64,000 nt of DNA, taken from the NCBI RefSeq assembly GCF_003258365.1, contig NZ_QHKM01000001.1, positions 1,240,001 to 1,304,000 on the forward strand, in the 5' to 3' direction. The DNA comes from Hymenobacter edaphi (GTDB taxonomy: Bacteria; Bacteroidota; Bacteroidia; Cytophagales; Hymenobacteraceae). The translations under genes and the position numbers were made by a program. The notes under the pieces were generated by a model that had not been told where the DNA came from, ran no database searches, and saw nothing but the letters and a program-made list of their open reading frames with translations. Numbering within the stretch: the stretch's first letter is position 1; every line of letters begins with the position of its first letter. Of this stretch, positions 51,633-60,801 are shown one piece after another.

Positions 51633-53057
51633 TTACCGCTCAAACACCGCCAGCTGCGAAGGCGCCCCCACCTCCGCGTCCGGCGGCCCCAGCGGCTCCA
51701 CGCGCAGGCGGTAGCCGTGCCGCGCGGCCACGCCCGCGGCCCAGGCCTCGAACTGCGCCCGCGTCCACTCGAAGCGGTGGTCGTGGTGGCGGAACTGCCC
51801 GGCCGAGAGGGTTTCGTAGCGCTGGTTGTAGTCGGCGTTGGGCGTGGTGACAAGCACGGCGCCGGGCCGGGCCCGGGCAAACACCACCTGCTCGAACGTG
51901 GCCAGCCGGCTTTCGTCGAGGTGCTCGATAACTTCCACCACGGCCGCCGCGTCGTAGCCGGCCAGGCGCGGGTCGTGGTAGAGCAAGGAGCCCTGCGTGA
52001 GCGTGAGCCGCTCGCGCTGCCGCGGGGGCATTTCGGCCACGTGCAGCCGCTGCTGCGCCCGCTGCAGCTCCTGCCACGACACGTCCAGGGCCAGGATGTG
52101 CTCGATCTGCGGCAGGCGCAGCAGGCGGCGCACCAGCTGCCCCTCGCCGCAGCCCAAATCGAGCACCCGCTGGGCCCCGAGGCGCTGGATTTCCTCGGTC
52201 ACGCGGTCGAGGCGCAGCGCGTGCAGCTTCTGGGTTTTCTCGTCGGCGGGCGCCGGTTCGCCCGCCGCTTCCGCCCCGCCGATGGCGGCCGTTTCCGTAT
52301 CGTCCGACGCGGGCTCGTCGGCGGCCAGCAGGCGCGCCAGCGTGGGGTTCACGTACTGGGCCAGGTTGCGCAGGTAGCGGCGGGTGATAAACTCCCGCTC
52401 GGGGTGCTCGGGCAGCCAGCCGGCCCCGCGCAGCAGCAGCTTTTCGGCCTCGGCCTGGTTGATCCAGTAGTGCTTGTCGCCGCGGTCGAGCACGGGCAGC
52501 AGCACGTAGAGGTGGCTGAGCAAGTCGCGCAGGCGCCGGGCCGGGTGGCGCAGGCGCAGGGTGAAGTAGCGGCCCGCGCCCCAGGCCGGCACGGTGGGGT
52601 CGAGCGGGTGCGCTTCGGCCTCCACCGCGTAGCCCAGCGGTCCGAACAGGCGGTGCAGCTGCTCGGCCCCGGCGGCCGGCACCACCGCCACCGTGGCTTC
52701 CAGCGGCAGCAGGGTGTCGGGCAGTTCGGGGCGGTCCTTGCAGGTGCCATTCATGGCCGTGTTGAAGGCCTTGGCCAGGGCCGCGCTCAGAAACGACGAC
52801 GCCACGTAGGGCCGGTCGTTGACGTACTGCTCCAGCGCAAAGCCCTCCCCCGCCGGCCCGCGGTGGTTGCGCACCAGCCCGATGGGGTCGAGGTCGAGCA
52901 GCAGGGCGGCGGTGCAGCGCTCCGCGGTGGCTTCGGGGTAGAAAATATGGGCGTGGCCCGCCGCCACCTCCAGCGTCTGCAGGCGGGCGGGGTTCTTGTG
53001 CAGTAGGTAGCCCAGGTCGGTGGCGGGCTGGTGGGTGGTGGTAATGGTGAGCAGCAT
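51633..53057 (-). CDS. hen1: 3'-terminal RNA ribose 2'-O-methyltransferase Hen1
   Basis: The 474-residue bacterial Hen1 methylates the 2'-OH at the 3' end of cleaved RNA, making repair by Pnkp resistant to re-cutting. Its N-terminal half is the bacterial-specific domain (GYLLHKNPARLQTLEVAAGHAHIFYP, then SSFLSAALAKAFNTAMNGTC). The methyltransferase starts near residue 300 with DLGCGEGQLVRRLL. Metal ligands are seen in EVIEHLDE (residues 375-379) and HHDHRFEW (424-427). In many bacteria hen1 and pnkp are adjacent; here they are 5.6 kb apart with five genes between. ATG 53057 is used. Confidence 0.95.
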   Translation of the reverse strand: MLLTITTTHQPATDLGYLLHKNPARLQTLEVAAGHAHIFYPEATAERCTAALLLDLDPIGLVRNHRGPAGEGFALEQYVNDRPYVASSFLSAALAKAFNTAMNGTCKDRPELPDTLLPLEATVAVVPAAGAEQLHRLFGPLGYAVEAEAHPLDPTVPAWGAGRYFTLRLRHPARRLRDLLSHLYVLLPVLDRGDKHYWINQAEAEKLLLRGAGWLPEHPEREFITRRYLRNLAQYVNPTLARLLAADEPASDDTETAAIGGAEAAGEPAPADEKTQKLHALRLDRVTEEIQRLGAQRVLDLGCGEGQLVRRLLRLPQIEHILALDVSWQELQRAQQRLHVAEMPPRQRERLTLTQGSLLYHDPRLAGYDAAAVVEVIEHLDESRLATFEQVVFARARPGAVLVTTPNADYNQRYETLSAGQFRHHDHRFEWTRAQFEAWAAGVAARHGYRLRVEPLGPPDAEVGAPSQLAVFER

Positions 53058-53289
53058 AGCTGTAATATCGATACGAATCGGCCTGCGGAAGGCCTTTCGG
53101 GGCAAGATAGAGCCGTTTGCCGGTGGTGCCTCGTCGCCGGCCCGCCGGGGCCACTTTCCGGCCGCCGCCGTCACCCGCCGCAGCCCAGCGGCCCCAGCCG
53201 GTTAGCGCCCCCCTTCCCGGAGCCGCGCTTTTTCGCCGAAGCGGCGGCTATCCTGGCCGAAGGAGCGCGGCCGGGCGCGCCGGGTTAGC

Positions 53290-53297
53290 TATTTTTG
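53290..53297 (+). promoter_or_regulatory. -7 element of the secreted protein gene at 53337
   Basis: TATTTTTG fits TAnnTTTG and lies 39 nt before the ATG. No -33 TTTG is visible. Confidence 0.45.
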
Positions 53298-53336
53298 TCG
53301 GCTGAAAAGCTCCCATTGGTTTCCCTCCACCCCTCT

Positions 53337-53900
53337 ATGAAGAAGTTCGTTACCCTGTTCGCGTTGCTGGCCCTCGGTACCGTTGCGGCGCACGCCCAGT
53401 ACCTGCCCGGCGCTGAGCGCAAAAAATACATGCTGCCCAAAAAGGACAGCGAGTGCCCCTACGTGCAGAACGTGACCAAGAACACGGAGGACGACCAGGA
53501 AGTGGAAGGCACTTTCACCCGCCTAGCCTACCGCCCCTACAGCGAGCTGCTGACGGAAATCAACGAGCTGCGGAAAATGAACAACTGGGCCGACTCGACC
53601 TACCAGCGCCGCTTCAACACCCTGCCCGCCGGCGGGACGCTCACCATCATCATGCACCGCAAAGGCCCCAAAAACGCCGACCCCAGCCTGCTCACCGTGG
53701 CGGCTTTGACCAAGGACGGCCAGCCGCTGATGAGCCAGCAGCTCACGCCCGGCACCGGCCGCTTCTGGAACCGCGACCTGTACCTGAGCACGCGCACCAT
53801 ACCTTTTGTTAAAACCGAGCAAGCCGGCCCCGTATCGGTCATCATCACCGACGCCAAGCTCAAGCAACACTTTGATTACATTGTCAATACGCAGCAATAA
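53337..53900 (+). CDS. Hypothetical secreted protein
   Basis: The 187-residue product has a signal peptide (MKKFVTLFALLALGTVAAHA, cleavage before QYLPG). The mature protein is mixed (TEINELRKMNNWADSTYQRR, then LTIIMHRKGPKNADPSLLTVAAL) with no known domain. It ends at a strong terminator and is monocistronic. Confidence 0.72.
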   Translation: MKKFVTLFALLALGTVAAHAQYLPGAERKKYMLPKKDSECPYVQNVTKNTEDDQEVEGTFTRLAYRPYSELLTEINELRKMNNWADSTYQRRFNTLPAGGTLTIIMHRKGPKNADPSLLTVAALTKDGQPLMSQQLTPGTGRFWNRDLYLSTRTIPFVKTEQAGPVSVIITDAKLKQHFDYIVNTQQ

Positions 53901-53923
53901 CCTATAGCACGAGCGTTGACAGC

Positions 53924-53981
53924 AAACGCGGGCCGCAACGAACAGCACCAGTACAGTCTGCTCACCGCGGCCCGCGTTTTT
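53924..53981 (+). terminator. Terminator after the secreted protein gene
   Basis: Perfect 13-bp arms AAACGCGGGCCGC / GCGGCCCGCGTTT with a 30-nt loop, followed by TTT. Confidence 0.75.
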
Positions 53982-53995
53982 CCAAATGGGTGCGG

Positions 53996-54517
53996 CTATT
54001 TTTTGTTGAGCCGCGCCCATTGCACGGCTATCAGCGTCTTGGCGTCGCGCCACTCGCGGGCGTCCATTTCGGCCCGGCTCAGGCGCAGCAGGGTGATATT
54101 TTCGTTTTCGCTCGCGACGCCGCCGCCCGCGCCGCTTTGCTGGCTAACCTCGGCGTAGTAGATGCCAATCGTTTCGGCGTTGCCGCCCGGCGAGGGAAAG
54201 ATGGTGACGATGTGCTCCAGGTGGTCGACCTCGGCGTAGCCCAGCTCCTCCTCGATTTCGCGGCGCAGCGCCTCTTCCGGCGACTCGTGGCCTTTGTCGA
54301 GCATGCCGGCGGCAATTTCTTCCACCTCCTGCTCGGCCCCGATGCGGAACTGCCGCACGAAAACATATTCCTGCTTGTTGGTGTCATACACCAGCGCAGC
54401 CACGGCGCGACCCGGCTCAAACCGCTCGCGCGTGAGCTGCTGGTCGCCGTCCTGCACGGTGAGTTTGCGCAGCTTATAGAAGCCGTCGTAAACCGTTTCT
54501 ACCTTTGTAATCTTCAT
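53996..54517 (-). CDS. NUDIX hydrolase (ADP-ribose/GDP-mannose pyrophosphatase type)
   Basis: The 173-residue enzyme has a Nudix box [22 protein letters not shown] near residue 71, with one extra residue between the Gly and first Glu relative to the simple consensus. [27 protein letters not shown] before it is typical of ADP-ribose or GDP-mannose hydrolases (NudF/NudK-like). The exact substrate is unknown. It is convergent with the upstream secreted-protein gene and divergent from the helicase gene. Confidence 0.9.
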   Translation of the reverse strand: MKITKVETVYDGFYKLRKLTVQDGDQQLTRERFEPGRAVAALVYDTNKQEYVFVRQFRIGAEQEVEEIAAGMLDKGHESPEEALRREIEEELGYAEVDHLEHIVTIFPSPGGNAETIGIYYAEVSQQSGAGGGVASENENITLLRLSRAEMDAREWRDAKTLIAVQWARLNKK

Positions 54518-54618
54518 GGGGTGGATTGGCTAGGGTTCGAACCTCGTTCCTTACGCCAAATATGCGGGCCAATGTTCGGCCTGCAGCCCACTCCGCCGCA
54601 TTTCTTTTCCCATCGATT

Positions 54619-56049
54619 TTGACATTTGACGACCTTCACCTGCTGCCCGAGATTCTGAAATCTCTGCACGCCGCGGGCTATGAGCGCCCCACGCCGATCC
54701 AGCAGCAGGCCATTCCGCACGTGCTCGACGCCCGCGACCTGCTGGGCGTGGCCCAGACCGGTACCGGCAAAACCGCCGCCTTCACGCTGCCGCTGCTCCA
54801 GCGCCTGCACCTGGCCCGGCCCGCGCACCAGCCCACCGGCCCCCGCGCCGTGCGCGCCCTCATCCTGACGCCCACGCGCGAGCTGGCCATTCAGATTGGG
54901 GAGAGCTTCGAGAGCTACGGCAGCCACCTGCCGCTGCGCCACGCCGTTATTTTCGGCGGTGTGAGCCAGCACCCGCAGGTGCAGGCCCTCAAGCGCGGCG
55001 TCGACGTGCTGGTGGCCACCCCCGGCCGTCTGCTCGACCTCATCAACCAGGGCTTCATCGACCTGAAGCGCCTGGAAATCTTCGTGCTCGATGAAGCTGA
55101 CCGCATGCTCGACATGGGCTTCATCAACGATATCCGGCGCATTCTGCCCCTGCTGCCCAAGCAGCGGCAGTCGCTGTTCTTCTCGGCTACCATGCCGCCC
55201 ACCATCCGCGAGCTGGCCGATACCATCCTGCGCAACCCGGTGCCGGTGGCCGTGACGCCCGTCTCGAGCACCGCCGAAACGGTGGAGCAGGTGGTGTATC
55301 TGGTGGATAAAACCGACAAGCCCTACCTGCTGCTGGAAGTGCTGGAAGACCCCGCGCTGCGCCGCGTGCTCGTTTTCAGCCGCACCAAGCACGGCGCCGA
55401 CCGCGTGGCCAAGGGCCTGAACGCAAAAGGCATCGGAGCCGAGGCCATCCACGGCAACAAGTCGCAGAATGCCCGGCAGCGGGCCCTGCAGAACTTCAAG
55501 TCGGGCGAAACCCGGGTGCTGGTGGCCACCGACCTGGCCGCCCGCGGCATCGACGTGGACGAGCTGAGCCACGTGGTAAACTACGAGCTGCCCAACGAGC
55601 CCGAAACCTACGTGCACCGCATCGGCCGCACCGGCCGCGCCGGCGCCGAGGGCCGGGCCCTCTCCTTCTGCGACGCGGAGGAGCGCGCCTACCTGCAGGA
55701 CATTCAGCGCCTGATCAACCAGCAGATTACGGTGGTCGACACCCACTCCTACGCCCAGAACGACGTGGAGCCGGTGCCGCTGAAGGGCCCCAACATCACC
55801 AAGCCCAAAGGTTCGGCCGGCCGGCCGCCGCGCTCCGGCCCTCGTCCCGAGCGTGGTGGCTCGGCCCCGAAAGCCCCCAAAGCCGCTACCGGCGGCGGAC
55901 GCTCGGCTGCCTCGGCCCCGCGCCCCAAGACGGAGCGCAGCGGCCAGCAGCGCTCCGGCACGGCTCCGGCGGGAGGCAGTGGTGGCGCGGGCAACGGCCG
56001 CTCCGGCCGGCGCCGCAGCCGCAACTCCCGGCCCAACCGCCCATCGTAG
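54619..56049 (+). CDS. DEAD-box ATP-dependent RNA helicase (RhlE-like)
   Basis: About 476 residues. The Q motif ([14 protein letters not shown]), Walker [21 protein letters not shown] as [44 protein letters not shown] and [10 protein letters not shown] are all present. The last 80 residues are a basic Gly/Arg/Ser/Pro-rich tail for RNA binding. The TTG at 54619 gives the usual RhlE N-terminus ([12 protein letters not shown]); ATG at 54562 or TTG at 54526 are alternatives. A TACCTTTG box at 54500-54507, within the reverse Nudix gene start, may be its promoter. Confidence 0.93.
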   Translation: MTFDDLHLLPEILKSLHAAGYERPTPIQQQAIPHVLDARDLLGVAQTGTGKTAAFTLPLLQRLHLARPAHQPTGPRAVRALILTPTRELAIQIGESFESYGSHLPLRHAVIFGGVSQHPQVQALKRGVDVLVATPGRLLDLINQGFIDLKRLEIFVLDEADRMLDMGFINDIRRILPLLPKQRQSLFFSATMPPTIRELADTILRNPVPVAVTPVSSTAETVEQVVYLVDKTDKPYLLLEVLEDPALRRVLVFSRTKHGADRVAKGLNAKGIGAEAIHGNKSQNARQRALQNFKSGETRVLVATDLAARGIDVDELSHVVNYELPNEPETYVHRIGRTGRAGAEGRALSFCDAEERAYLQDIQRLINQQITVVDTHSYAQNDVEPVPLKGPNITKPKGSAGRPPRSGPRPERGGSAPKAPKAATGGGRSAASAPRPKTERSGQQRSGTAPAGGSGGAGNGRSGRRRSRNSRPNRPS

Positions 56050-56064
56050 TTCGTTTCTGATTTC

Positions 56065-56098
56065 GCCGCCCGTCCTGCCAGGACGGGCGGCTTTTTTT
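56065..56098 (+). terminator. Terminator after the helicase gene
   Basis: The stem GCCGCCCGTCCT / AGGACGGGCGGC with a 3-4 nt loop is followed by seven T residues. Confidence 0.9.
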
Positions 56099-56204
56099 AG
56101 GCCTTTCAGCAGCGTCTGGTGCGAACAAATTTCCGGGGACGACGCTTATAGGGAAGCCCGGCGGCTGCCGGGCCTTGCATGTGCCATTTCACTTCCGCGT
56201 TTTT

Positions 56205-56681
56205 ATGGCTAGCTGTTCCCTTTCGGTTATTGAGGCGCTGCGCACCACGGCCCAACGCCTGAGCACGCAGGCGCCCTACCAATGGGGCCACATGGGCAGC
56301 TGCAACTGCGGCCACCTCGCCCAGACCATCACGCGCCTGAGCAAGGCCTAAATCCATGCCCGCGCCCTGCAGCGCCACGGCGACTGGCACCAGCAGCTGC
56401 GCGACTACTGCCCCACCAGCGGCCTGCCCATCGATGACACCATCGACGAGATGCTGGCGGCCGGCTTCACCCGCACCGACCTGGCCCACCTCGAACGCCT
56501 GTCCGACCCGGCCATCCGCGCCGCCATTCCGTTTGAGCGGCGTGAGGCCCTGCGCCACAACCAGCGCGACGACGTGGTGCTGTACCTGCGCACCTGGGCG
56601 CAGCTGCTGGAAGCCCAGTGGCTGGCTGGGGTTGAGTTGCCCGAGTGGCAGCTAGCGTCGGCCGCGACAGTTACCGAGTAA
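56205..56681 (+). pseudogene. Conserved hypothetical gene broken by one in-frame stop
   Basis: One frame runs from ATG 56205 to the stop at 56679-56681 and reads as one coherent protein of about 158 residues (MASCSLSVIEALRTTAQRL, QWGHMGSCNCGHLAQTITRL, then HARALQRHGDWHQQL and ATGFTRTDL-like helices), except for a TAA at 56349-56351. A single change such as GAA to TAA would explain it. The coding pattern on both sides looks intact, so the mutation is recent or is a sequencing error. The function is unknown; the CNCGH stretch could bind metal. Confidence 0.8.
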
Positions 56682-56703
56682 GCCCAGCGGAACGGTTACC
56701 GTA

Positions 56704-56766
56704 CCCCCGCAACGCAACGCGCCCCACTTGACGAGCTGTCAGGTGGGGCGCGTTGCGTTGCGGGGG
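56704..56766. repeat. 63-nt near-perfect long hairpin
   Basis: A 24-bp perfect stem (56704-56727 with 56743-56766, CCCCCGCAACGCAACGCGCC start) continues inward with TTGAC/GTCAG. It sits between the pseudogene and a convergent lipoprotein gene. There is no T run, so it is not a typical terminator. Confidence 0.9.
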
Positions 56767-56785
56767 CCGCGTTGGGCCAGCCGGG

Positions 56786-56959
56786 TTACTTGATGGCGTT
56801 CGGATTGCTGCTCTGGGCCTCGCGGTAGCCCTCGGCCCGGTGACTGCGCTTGTAGGCAGCATCGGCGTTGGGGTCTTGTTCAGCATTCGGCGGGGGCGTG
56901 CACGACGTGGCCAGCACGGCCACCCAGGCAAATAAAGCGAGCAGGCAGGTCTTCTTCAT
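56786..56959 (-). CDS. Small lipoprotein
   Basis: The 57-residue product has a lipoprotein signal peptide MKKTCLLALFAWVAVLATSC with lipobox ATSC and a short hydrophilic mature part (TPPPNAEQDPNADAAYKRSHRAEGY...). A perfect TACCTTTG -7 box (56964-56971 on the minus strand) ends 4 nt before the ATG, implying a leaderless mRNA. The function is unknown. Confidence 0.75.
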   Translation of the reverse strand: MKKTCLLALFAWVAVLATSCTPPPNAEQDPNADAAYKRSHRAEGYREAQSSNPNAIK

Positions 56960-57223
56960 GCCCCAAAGGTAAGCAGCGCCCGTTGATTCCGGCAAGGTCT
57001 AAATGAGATGTATGCCTAGGATTCGTTCCGATCATCTTTTCTGCGGGAGTTTACGGAAGAGCACACGGCCGGAAACCGATGGCGGAAGGCGTTTACAAAA
57101 TGATGTCATTGCAGGCGAGGCCGATTATAAGCAACCCTATTGTTTACATACTCACACCAATGCAAAACACAGTAAGTAGGCACGCGCCCTGGTTTTACAT
57201 TTCCACACCCAAAATCATCATCC

Positions 57224-57358
57224 GTGAAAAAGCTAAGCGAGTTGGCTAATCATTCGCTTCATAACAATATCACTTTACCCATAGAATGGCCAGACCTTAT
57301 TTTTAGCAAAATACTGACTCACCAGCGCCCAAATGGGCTGCAAATATCTGCACCATAA
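57224..57358 (+). CDS. Low-confidence 44-residue ORF in the AT-rich island
   Basis: A GTG-started frame (MKKLSELANHSLHNNITLPI..., stop TAA) is the only plausible reading frame here. It has no recognisable domain, no near -7 box and only weak codon signal. It may be chance in AT-rich DNA. Confidence 0.2.
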   Translation: MKKLSELANHSLHNNITLPIEWPDLIFSKILTHQRPNGLQISAP

Positions 57359-57562
57359 ATTTTAAACTAATCCTTTAAAAACGACACATCCTTCAGCCAC
57401 TACACAACCACAAGCCGGACTTAAATACAAATGATTAATAACTCTGATAATAAACATGTTAAACAATAGCATATGACACTATTAACCATCTAGAATTCGC
57501 AACCTGACAACTTAAACTATACTACTACACCACCCCTTAAACAGCAGCCTTTGCCCTTAAAC

Positions 57563-57582
57563 GGTTACGATATAACGTAACC
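57563..57582. promoter_or_regulatory. Perfect palindrome GGTTACG-N6-CGTAACC
   Basis: The 20-bp site (7-6-7) lies 78 bp downstream of the XRE stop in the AT-rich island and looks like a dimeric DNA-binding site. Confidence 0.45.
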
Positions 57583-57659
57583 AAACATGTCCGGCCACCT
57601 ATCAGCAGTAGTTAATGTAACTTAAGCACACCCAAGGGTCATTGACCTTCGTCAATTGA

Positions 57660-58229
57660 TCAGATATCCTCTGTGGATGGGCTAAAGTCCGTGAAGGTGC
57701 CGTCGTTGTAGAAGACCAGTACCCGACGAATCGTTTTGGGAGGCTTAGCGGGAACGGCGGCCTGAGCCAGGGCCATTACCGCCGATGCCATTGCTGGCAC
57801 GGGAGGGGCGTCGGGTAGCGGTGGGGCCGCAACTGGCGGGGGCTGTGGGAGCGGCAAAGCCGGTGCAATAGGCGCGTCCAGCGGCGCAGCGGCGCGCAGC
57901 TCAGCTTCGGGCTGCTCAGGGGCTCGGGCGGCTTTGGAGGGGCGCCGGGATTGGGCCACGGGCTCCGAGGCTGCTACGAGGCGCTCCGGCTGCTTAGCAA
58001 CCGTGTCGGCAGGGCTTTCCGCGGCCAGCATTGCTCCCTGGCCGGTCAGCAGCCAGGGCATGGCCACATCCGGGAAGGCGGCAATGATTTTCTGAACCAC
58101 CTCCAGGCTGGGTTTATTGCGCCCTCCCAGTATGTGGCTGATAATAGGACGTGCTACCCCAATTGTATCCGCAAACTGCGTAGGGCTTAGCTGGCGGGCT
58201 TGTAGAAGCTGGCGGATTCGGTCGACCAT
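57660..58229 (-). CDS. XRE family transcriptional regulator
   Basis: The 189-residue protein has an N-terminal helix-turn-helix (IRQLLQARQLSPTQFADTIGVARPIISHILGGRNKPSLEVV, recognition helix about residues 27-36). A 90-residue Ala/Pro-rich linker follows. The C-terminal tail KTIRRVLVFYNDGTFTDFSP is a motif repeated in many Bacteroidota XRE proteins and may be a ligand or partner site. Its promoter (TAGTTTTG, 58249-58256) and the palindrome at 58343 suggest autoregulation. Confidence 0.9.
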   Translation of the reverse strand: MVDRIRQLLQARQLSPTQFADTIGVARPIISHILGGRNKPSLEVVQKIIAAFPDVAMPWLLTGQGAMLAAESPADTVAKQPERLVAASEPVAQSRRPSKAARAPEQPEAELRAAAPLDAPIAPALPLPQPPPVAAPPLPDAPPVPAMASAVMALAQAAVPAKPPKTIRRVLVFYNDGTFTDFSPSTEDI

Positions 58230-58248
58230 AGTGCGGGAGCTGTATTTA

Positions 58249-58283
58249 CAAAACTATTAACATCCCGGCAGACCCTCACCAAA
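58249..58283 (-). promoter_or_regulatory. Promoter of the XRE regulator gene
   Basis: On the minus strand TAGTTTTG (58249-58256) has TTTG (58280-58283) 23 bp upstream. Confidence 0.5.
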
Positions 58284-58342
58284 CGGGCGGCTTTATGATT
58301 CCACAACCATCCGTTACAATAATAAACAGAGGCAAGAGCGAA

Positions 58343-58365
58343 TTTACATTAATAACACATGTAAA
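58343..58365. promoter_or_regulatory. Palindrome TTTACAT-N9-ATGTAAA
   Basis: A perfect 7-9-7 inverted repeat lies about 90 bp upstream of the XRE -7 box. Single TTTACA/TTACAT half-sites recur at about 57100, 57153, 57195 and 57613 on the other side of the gene. Confidence 0.5.
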
Positions 58366-58534
58366 CCACCTGACTACATAAGTAACAGTTGTAATCCAGC
58401 CGTTTCTTCATCCTTATACTGTTACCGTCCCGCTCGTTGGTTGCTCCCGGAGGAAGAGTGCCAGTGCCGGCTACGACCCTGCCCGCTCAGCCTTGCGCCG
58501 CCCGGCCACCGCAGCAGACGACAGGACCCAGAAA

Positions 58535-58577
58535 AACCAAAGCCGCCGCTTCCCCCAATTGGGAAGCGGCGGCTTTG
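58535..58577 (-). terminator. Terminator of the L,D-transpeptidase gene
   Basis: 18-bp perfect arms (CCAAAGCCGCCGCTTCCC) with a 6-nt loop, followed on the minus strand by TTTTT. Confidence 0.88.
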
Positions 58578-58618
58578 GCAATGCGGTCCTGCGTAGGTTC
58601 GCCTCCGGCGGCGAGTAA

Positions 58619-60409
58619 TCAGGTGCTGAAGTATTCCTGAGCCAGGGCCTTGTCGTGCCCGTAGATGTCGTCGCGGAAATGCAGGTTGCCGGCATCATCC
58701 ACCCAGGCGGTGAAGTATACCAGGTACACCGGCAGCTTCTCGGGCAGGGTCACGTACTGCTCCTTCCCTTCCGCCACGGTCTGCTGGATTTTGCTCATGT
58801 CCCAGCCGGGCTTGTTGCGCAGCAGGTACTCGGCCAGTACCAGGGGTTTCTCGACGCGCACGCAGCCGTGGCTGAAGCCACGCTTGGCCTGGCTGAACAG
58901 CTCGTCGTGCGGGGTGTCGTGCAGGTAGATGTCCTGCGAGTTCGGGAACAGGAATTTCACGTCGCCCAAATCGTTCTTGGGGCCCGGCCGCCGGCGCAGC
59001 GTGTAGCGCCAGGTATTCGGAGTCAGGTTGGCCCAGTCGATGCTGGTCGGGTCGACGGGTGTGGCTTTGGCCCCGGAGCCCTTCACCACTTCCATGTCGA
59101 GGCGGTCGAGCGTGCCGTGGGGGTCGGCCGCCAGCTTGTTGCGCAGCTCCTTGTCGATGATGCTGTAGGGCACGTTCCAGTACGGGGCCACGACCACGTA
59201 CTCCATCTTGTCGCTGAACACCGGCGTTGCGTTCAGGGTCTTGCCCACGATAACGCGCATGTCCAGGGCCGGCTTGCCATTCTCGTACACCCACATGTGG
59301 TAGTCGGGAATGTTTACGAGCAGGTAGTTCGGCTCGAAGCGCTTGGGTATCCAGCGCCAGCGTTCCATGTTCACGATGATCTGGTCGATGCGGCGCTGCA
59401 GCGGTACGTTGAGCAGGGTTACCGTTTCGGGCGTCAGGCGGCCGTCGGCTTTCAGCCCGGTCTGCTGCTGAAACGCCTTCACCGCATCCGCCAGCTCAGC
59501 GTCGTACTGGTGCGACTCGCGGGGCGCGGTAGCCGCCGGCTGGCCGGGCTTGTTCGACACCGGCACGGCCTGCATCGGGGCGTTGGCTACGGCCGGGCTG
59601 GGCGTGCCGTCGGGGTTGAAGCCGAGCAGGCGGCGCCGCAGCGCGGGCACCACCGCCGACGAGTCGCCGGGGCGTAGCGCCTTCTTCACGGCGGGCACGG
59701 GCAGCCAGCCGCCGTTGCGTTGCATGGCGCGGTAGCCGGCCAGCGCCTTCCGCAGCCGGTCGTACTCGGGGTGCAAAGGCGCGAATTCGTAGTACGGATA
59801 AGTACTTTCGCGCTCCTGCAGTATGGTCATGAGGGCCTTGTGCAACTTGATTTTGTTGCGCTTAACCTTCCAATCGATGTTTTTTACTTCGCGCGGATCC
59901 ACGATGCCGCGGTAGAAGTCGTCGGCCCAGTTGAAGTACGTGGCCGACAGCGCCACGTCGATTTCCTTTTCGAGGGCGTTGCGCGCCGTGGTGTCCGGCG
60001 CTTTTTTGATCTGCGCAAAGAGCTGCTCGAAGTCGACGACCTTATACTTTTTGGGGTCGAGGCCGTTTTCGCCGGCCTTGCTTAACTCGGTGAGCATGCG
60101 TTCCGTCTGGGGCACCAGCTGGTGGTTCTTGAACCACCCAAGGCGGCCGTCGCGCTCCTTGTAGAACTTCTTGCCCCACTCGATTTCGTTTTTGAACGCG
60201 GGCTTGGCGGCCATGTACTTCTCGACGTACACGGTATCGACGTGGGGCTGCGGGCCGGTGGTCAGGTCCTTGCCGGGCAAAATGCCGGCGGCTGCATCCT
60301 GCACTTTCTCTTTCTGCTCCTGGCTACACGCACTGGTAACCAGCAGCAGGCAGAAAGCCAGCCACAGCATGAGGGTGGAAAGGAAAACGGATTGAACCGA
60401 TGATTTCAT
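58619..60409 (-). CDS. L,D-transpeptidase (YcbB-like), lipoprotein
   Basis: The 596-residue protein forms 3-3 peptidoglycan cross-links. A lipoprotein signal (LAFCLLLVTSAC) is at residues 16-27. Residues 60-230 are the YcbB-type scaffold, a peptidoglycan-binding motif lies near residue 315 (AVKAFQQQTGLKADGRLTPETV), and the YkuD domain (from about 370, VNIPDYHMWVYENGKP) ends in the catalytic SHGCVRVEKPLVLAEYLL near residue 527. It should act in the periplasm, anchored to the outer membrane. ATG 60409 is used. Confidence 0.93.
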   Translation of the reverse strand: MKSSVQSVFLSTLMLWLAFCLLLVTSACSQEQKEKVQDAAAGILPGKDLTTGPQPHVDTVYVEKYMAAKPAFKNEIEWGKKFYKERDGRLGWFKNHQLVPQTERMLTELSKAGENGLDPKKYKVVDFEQLFAQIKKAPDTTARNALEKEIDVALSATYFNWADDFYRGIVDPREVKNIDWKVKRNKIKLHKALMTILQERESTYPYYEFAPLHPEYDRLRKALAGYRAMQRNGGWLPVPAVKKALRPGDSSAVVPALRRRLLGFNPDGTPSPAVANAPMQAVPVSNKPGQPAATAPRESHQYDAELADAVKAFQQQTGLKADGRLTPETVTLLNVPLQRRIDQIIVNMERWRWIPKRFEPNYLLVNIPDYHMWVYENGKPALDMRVIVGKTLNATPVFSDKMEYVVVAPYWNVPYSIIDKELRNKLAADPHGTLDRLDMEVVKGSGAKATPVDPTSIDWANLTPNTWRYTLRRRPGPKNDLGDVKFLFPNSQDIYLHDTPHDELFSQAKRGFSHGCVRVEKPLVLAEYLLRNKPGWDMSKIQQTVAEGKEQYVTLPEKLPVYLVYFTAWVDDAGNLHFRDDIYGHDKALAQEYFST

Positions 60410-60760
60410 TGGGGAGGGTGGAAAAACAATGCGGCAAGTGGTGCGCATCCGCGGTGGCAGGCCCAAACGCTCGTTTGGCCGCGGCGGCGCTTGCCCCGTT
60501 GTACTCCGTCGGTGGGCGGCGGGTTGCCTTGCTCCTGCGGTTTCCAGCCTGCAAGATAGCCGAAAACCGCAGTGCCGAAAACATTTCTAAACAGATATAT
60601 ATCCGCTGCCGGCGCCTCGCTTTGGGTTATCGGCTGCCCGCTTAGCCCCATATTTGCGGTGCCGTCGCCCACCCCGGCCGAGCTGGCTGCTGGCCCGGCA
60701 GCGGCGGCTGCTCCGATGGATTCCGGCCGGTGGCCTAAACCCGCCCGCCGCCCCGCCGGT

Positions 60761-60768
60761 TATCTTTG
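60761..60768 (+). promoter_or_regulatory. M1 aminopeptidase -7 element
   Basis: TATCTTTG fits TAnnTTTG and lies 33 nt before the ATG at 60802. Confidence 0.55.
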
Positions 60769-60801
60769 CCCTCCCGTTCACCTCACGCACTCCTTATATA
60801 T

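Larger units (their letters stand above)
56960..57659. other. AT-rich intergenic island
   Basis: About 700 bp with much lower GC than its neighbours and no long ORF. It holds several TTTACA/TTACAT half-sites, a perfect 7-6-7 palindrome at 57563 and one small candidate ORF (57224-57358). The composition suggests acquired DNA or a long regulatory region for the adjacent XRE gene. Confidence 0.7.

Noticed and set aside
54526-54560. tRNA T-arm-like GGTTCGAACC near the Nudix/helicase boundary
   Set aside because: No matching acceptor or anticodon stem can be folded on either strand; at most a remnant.
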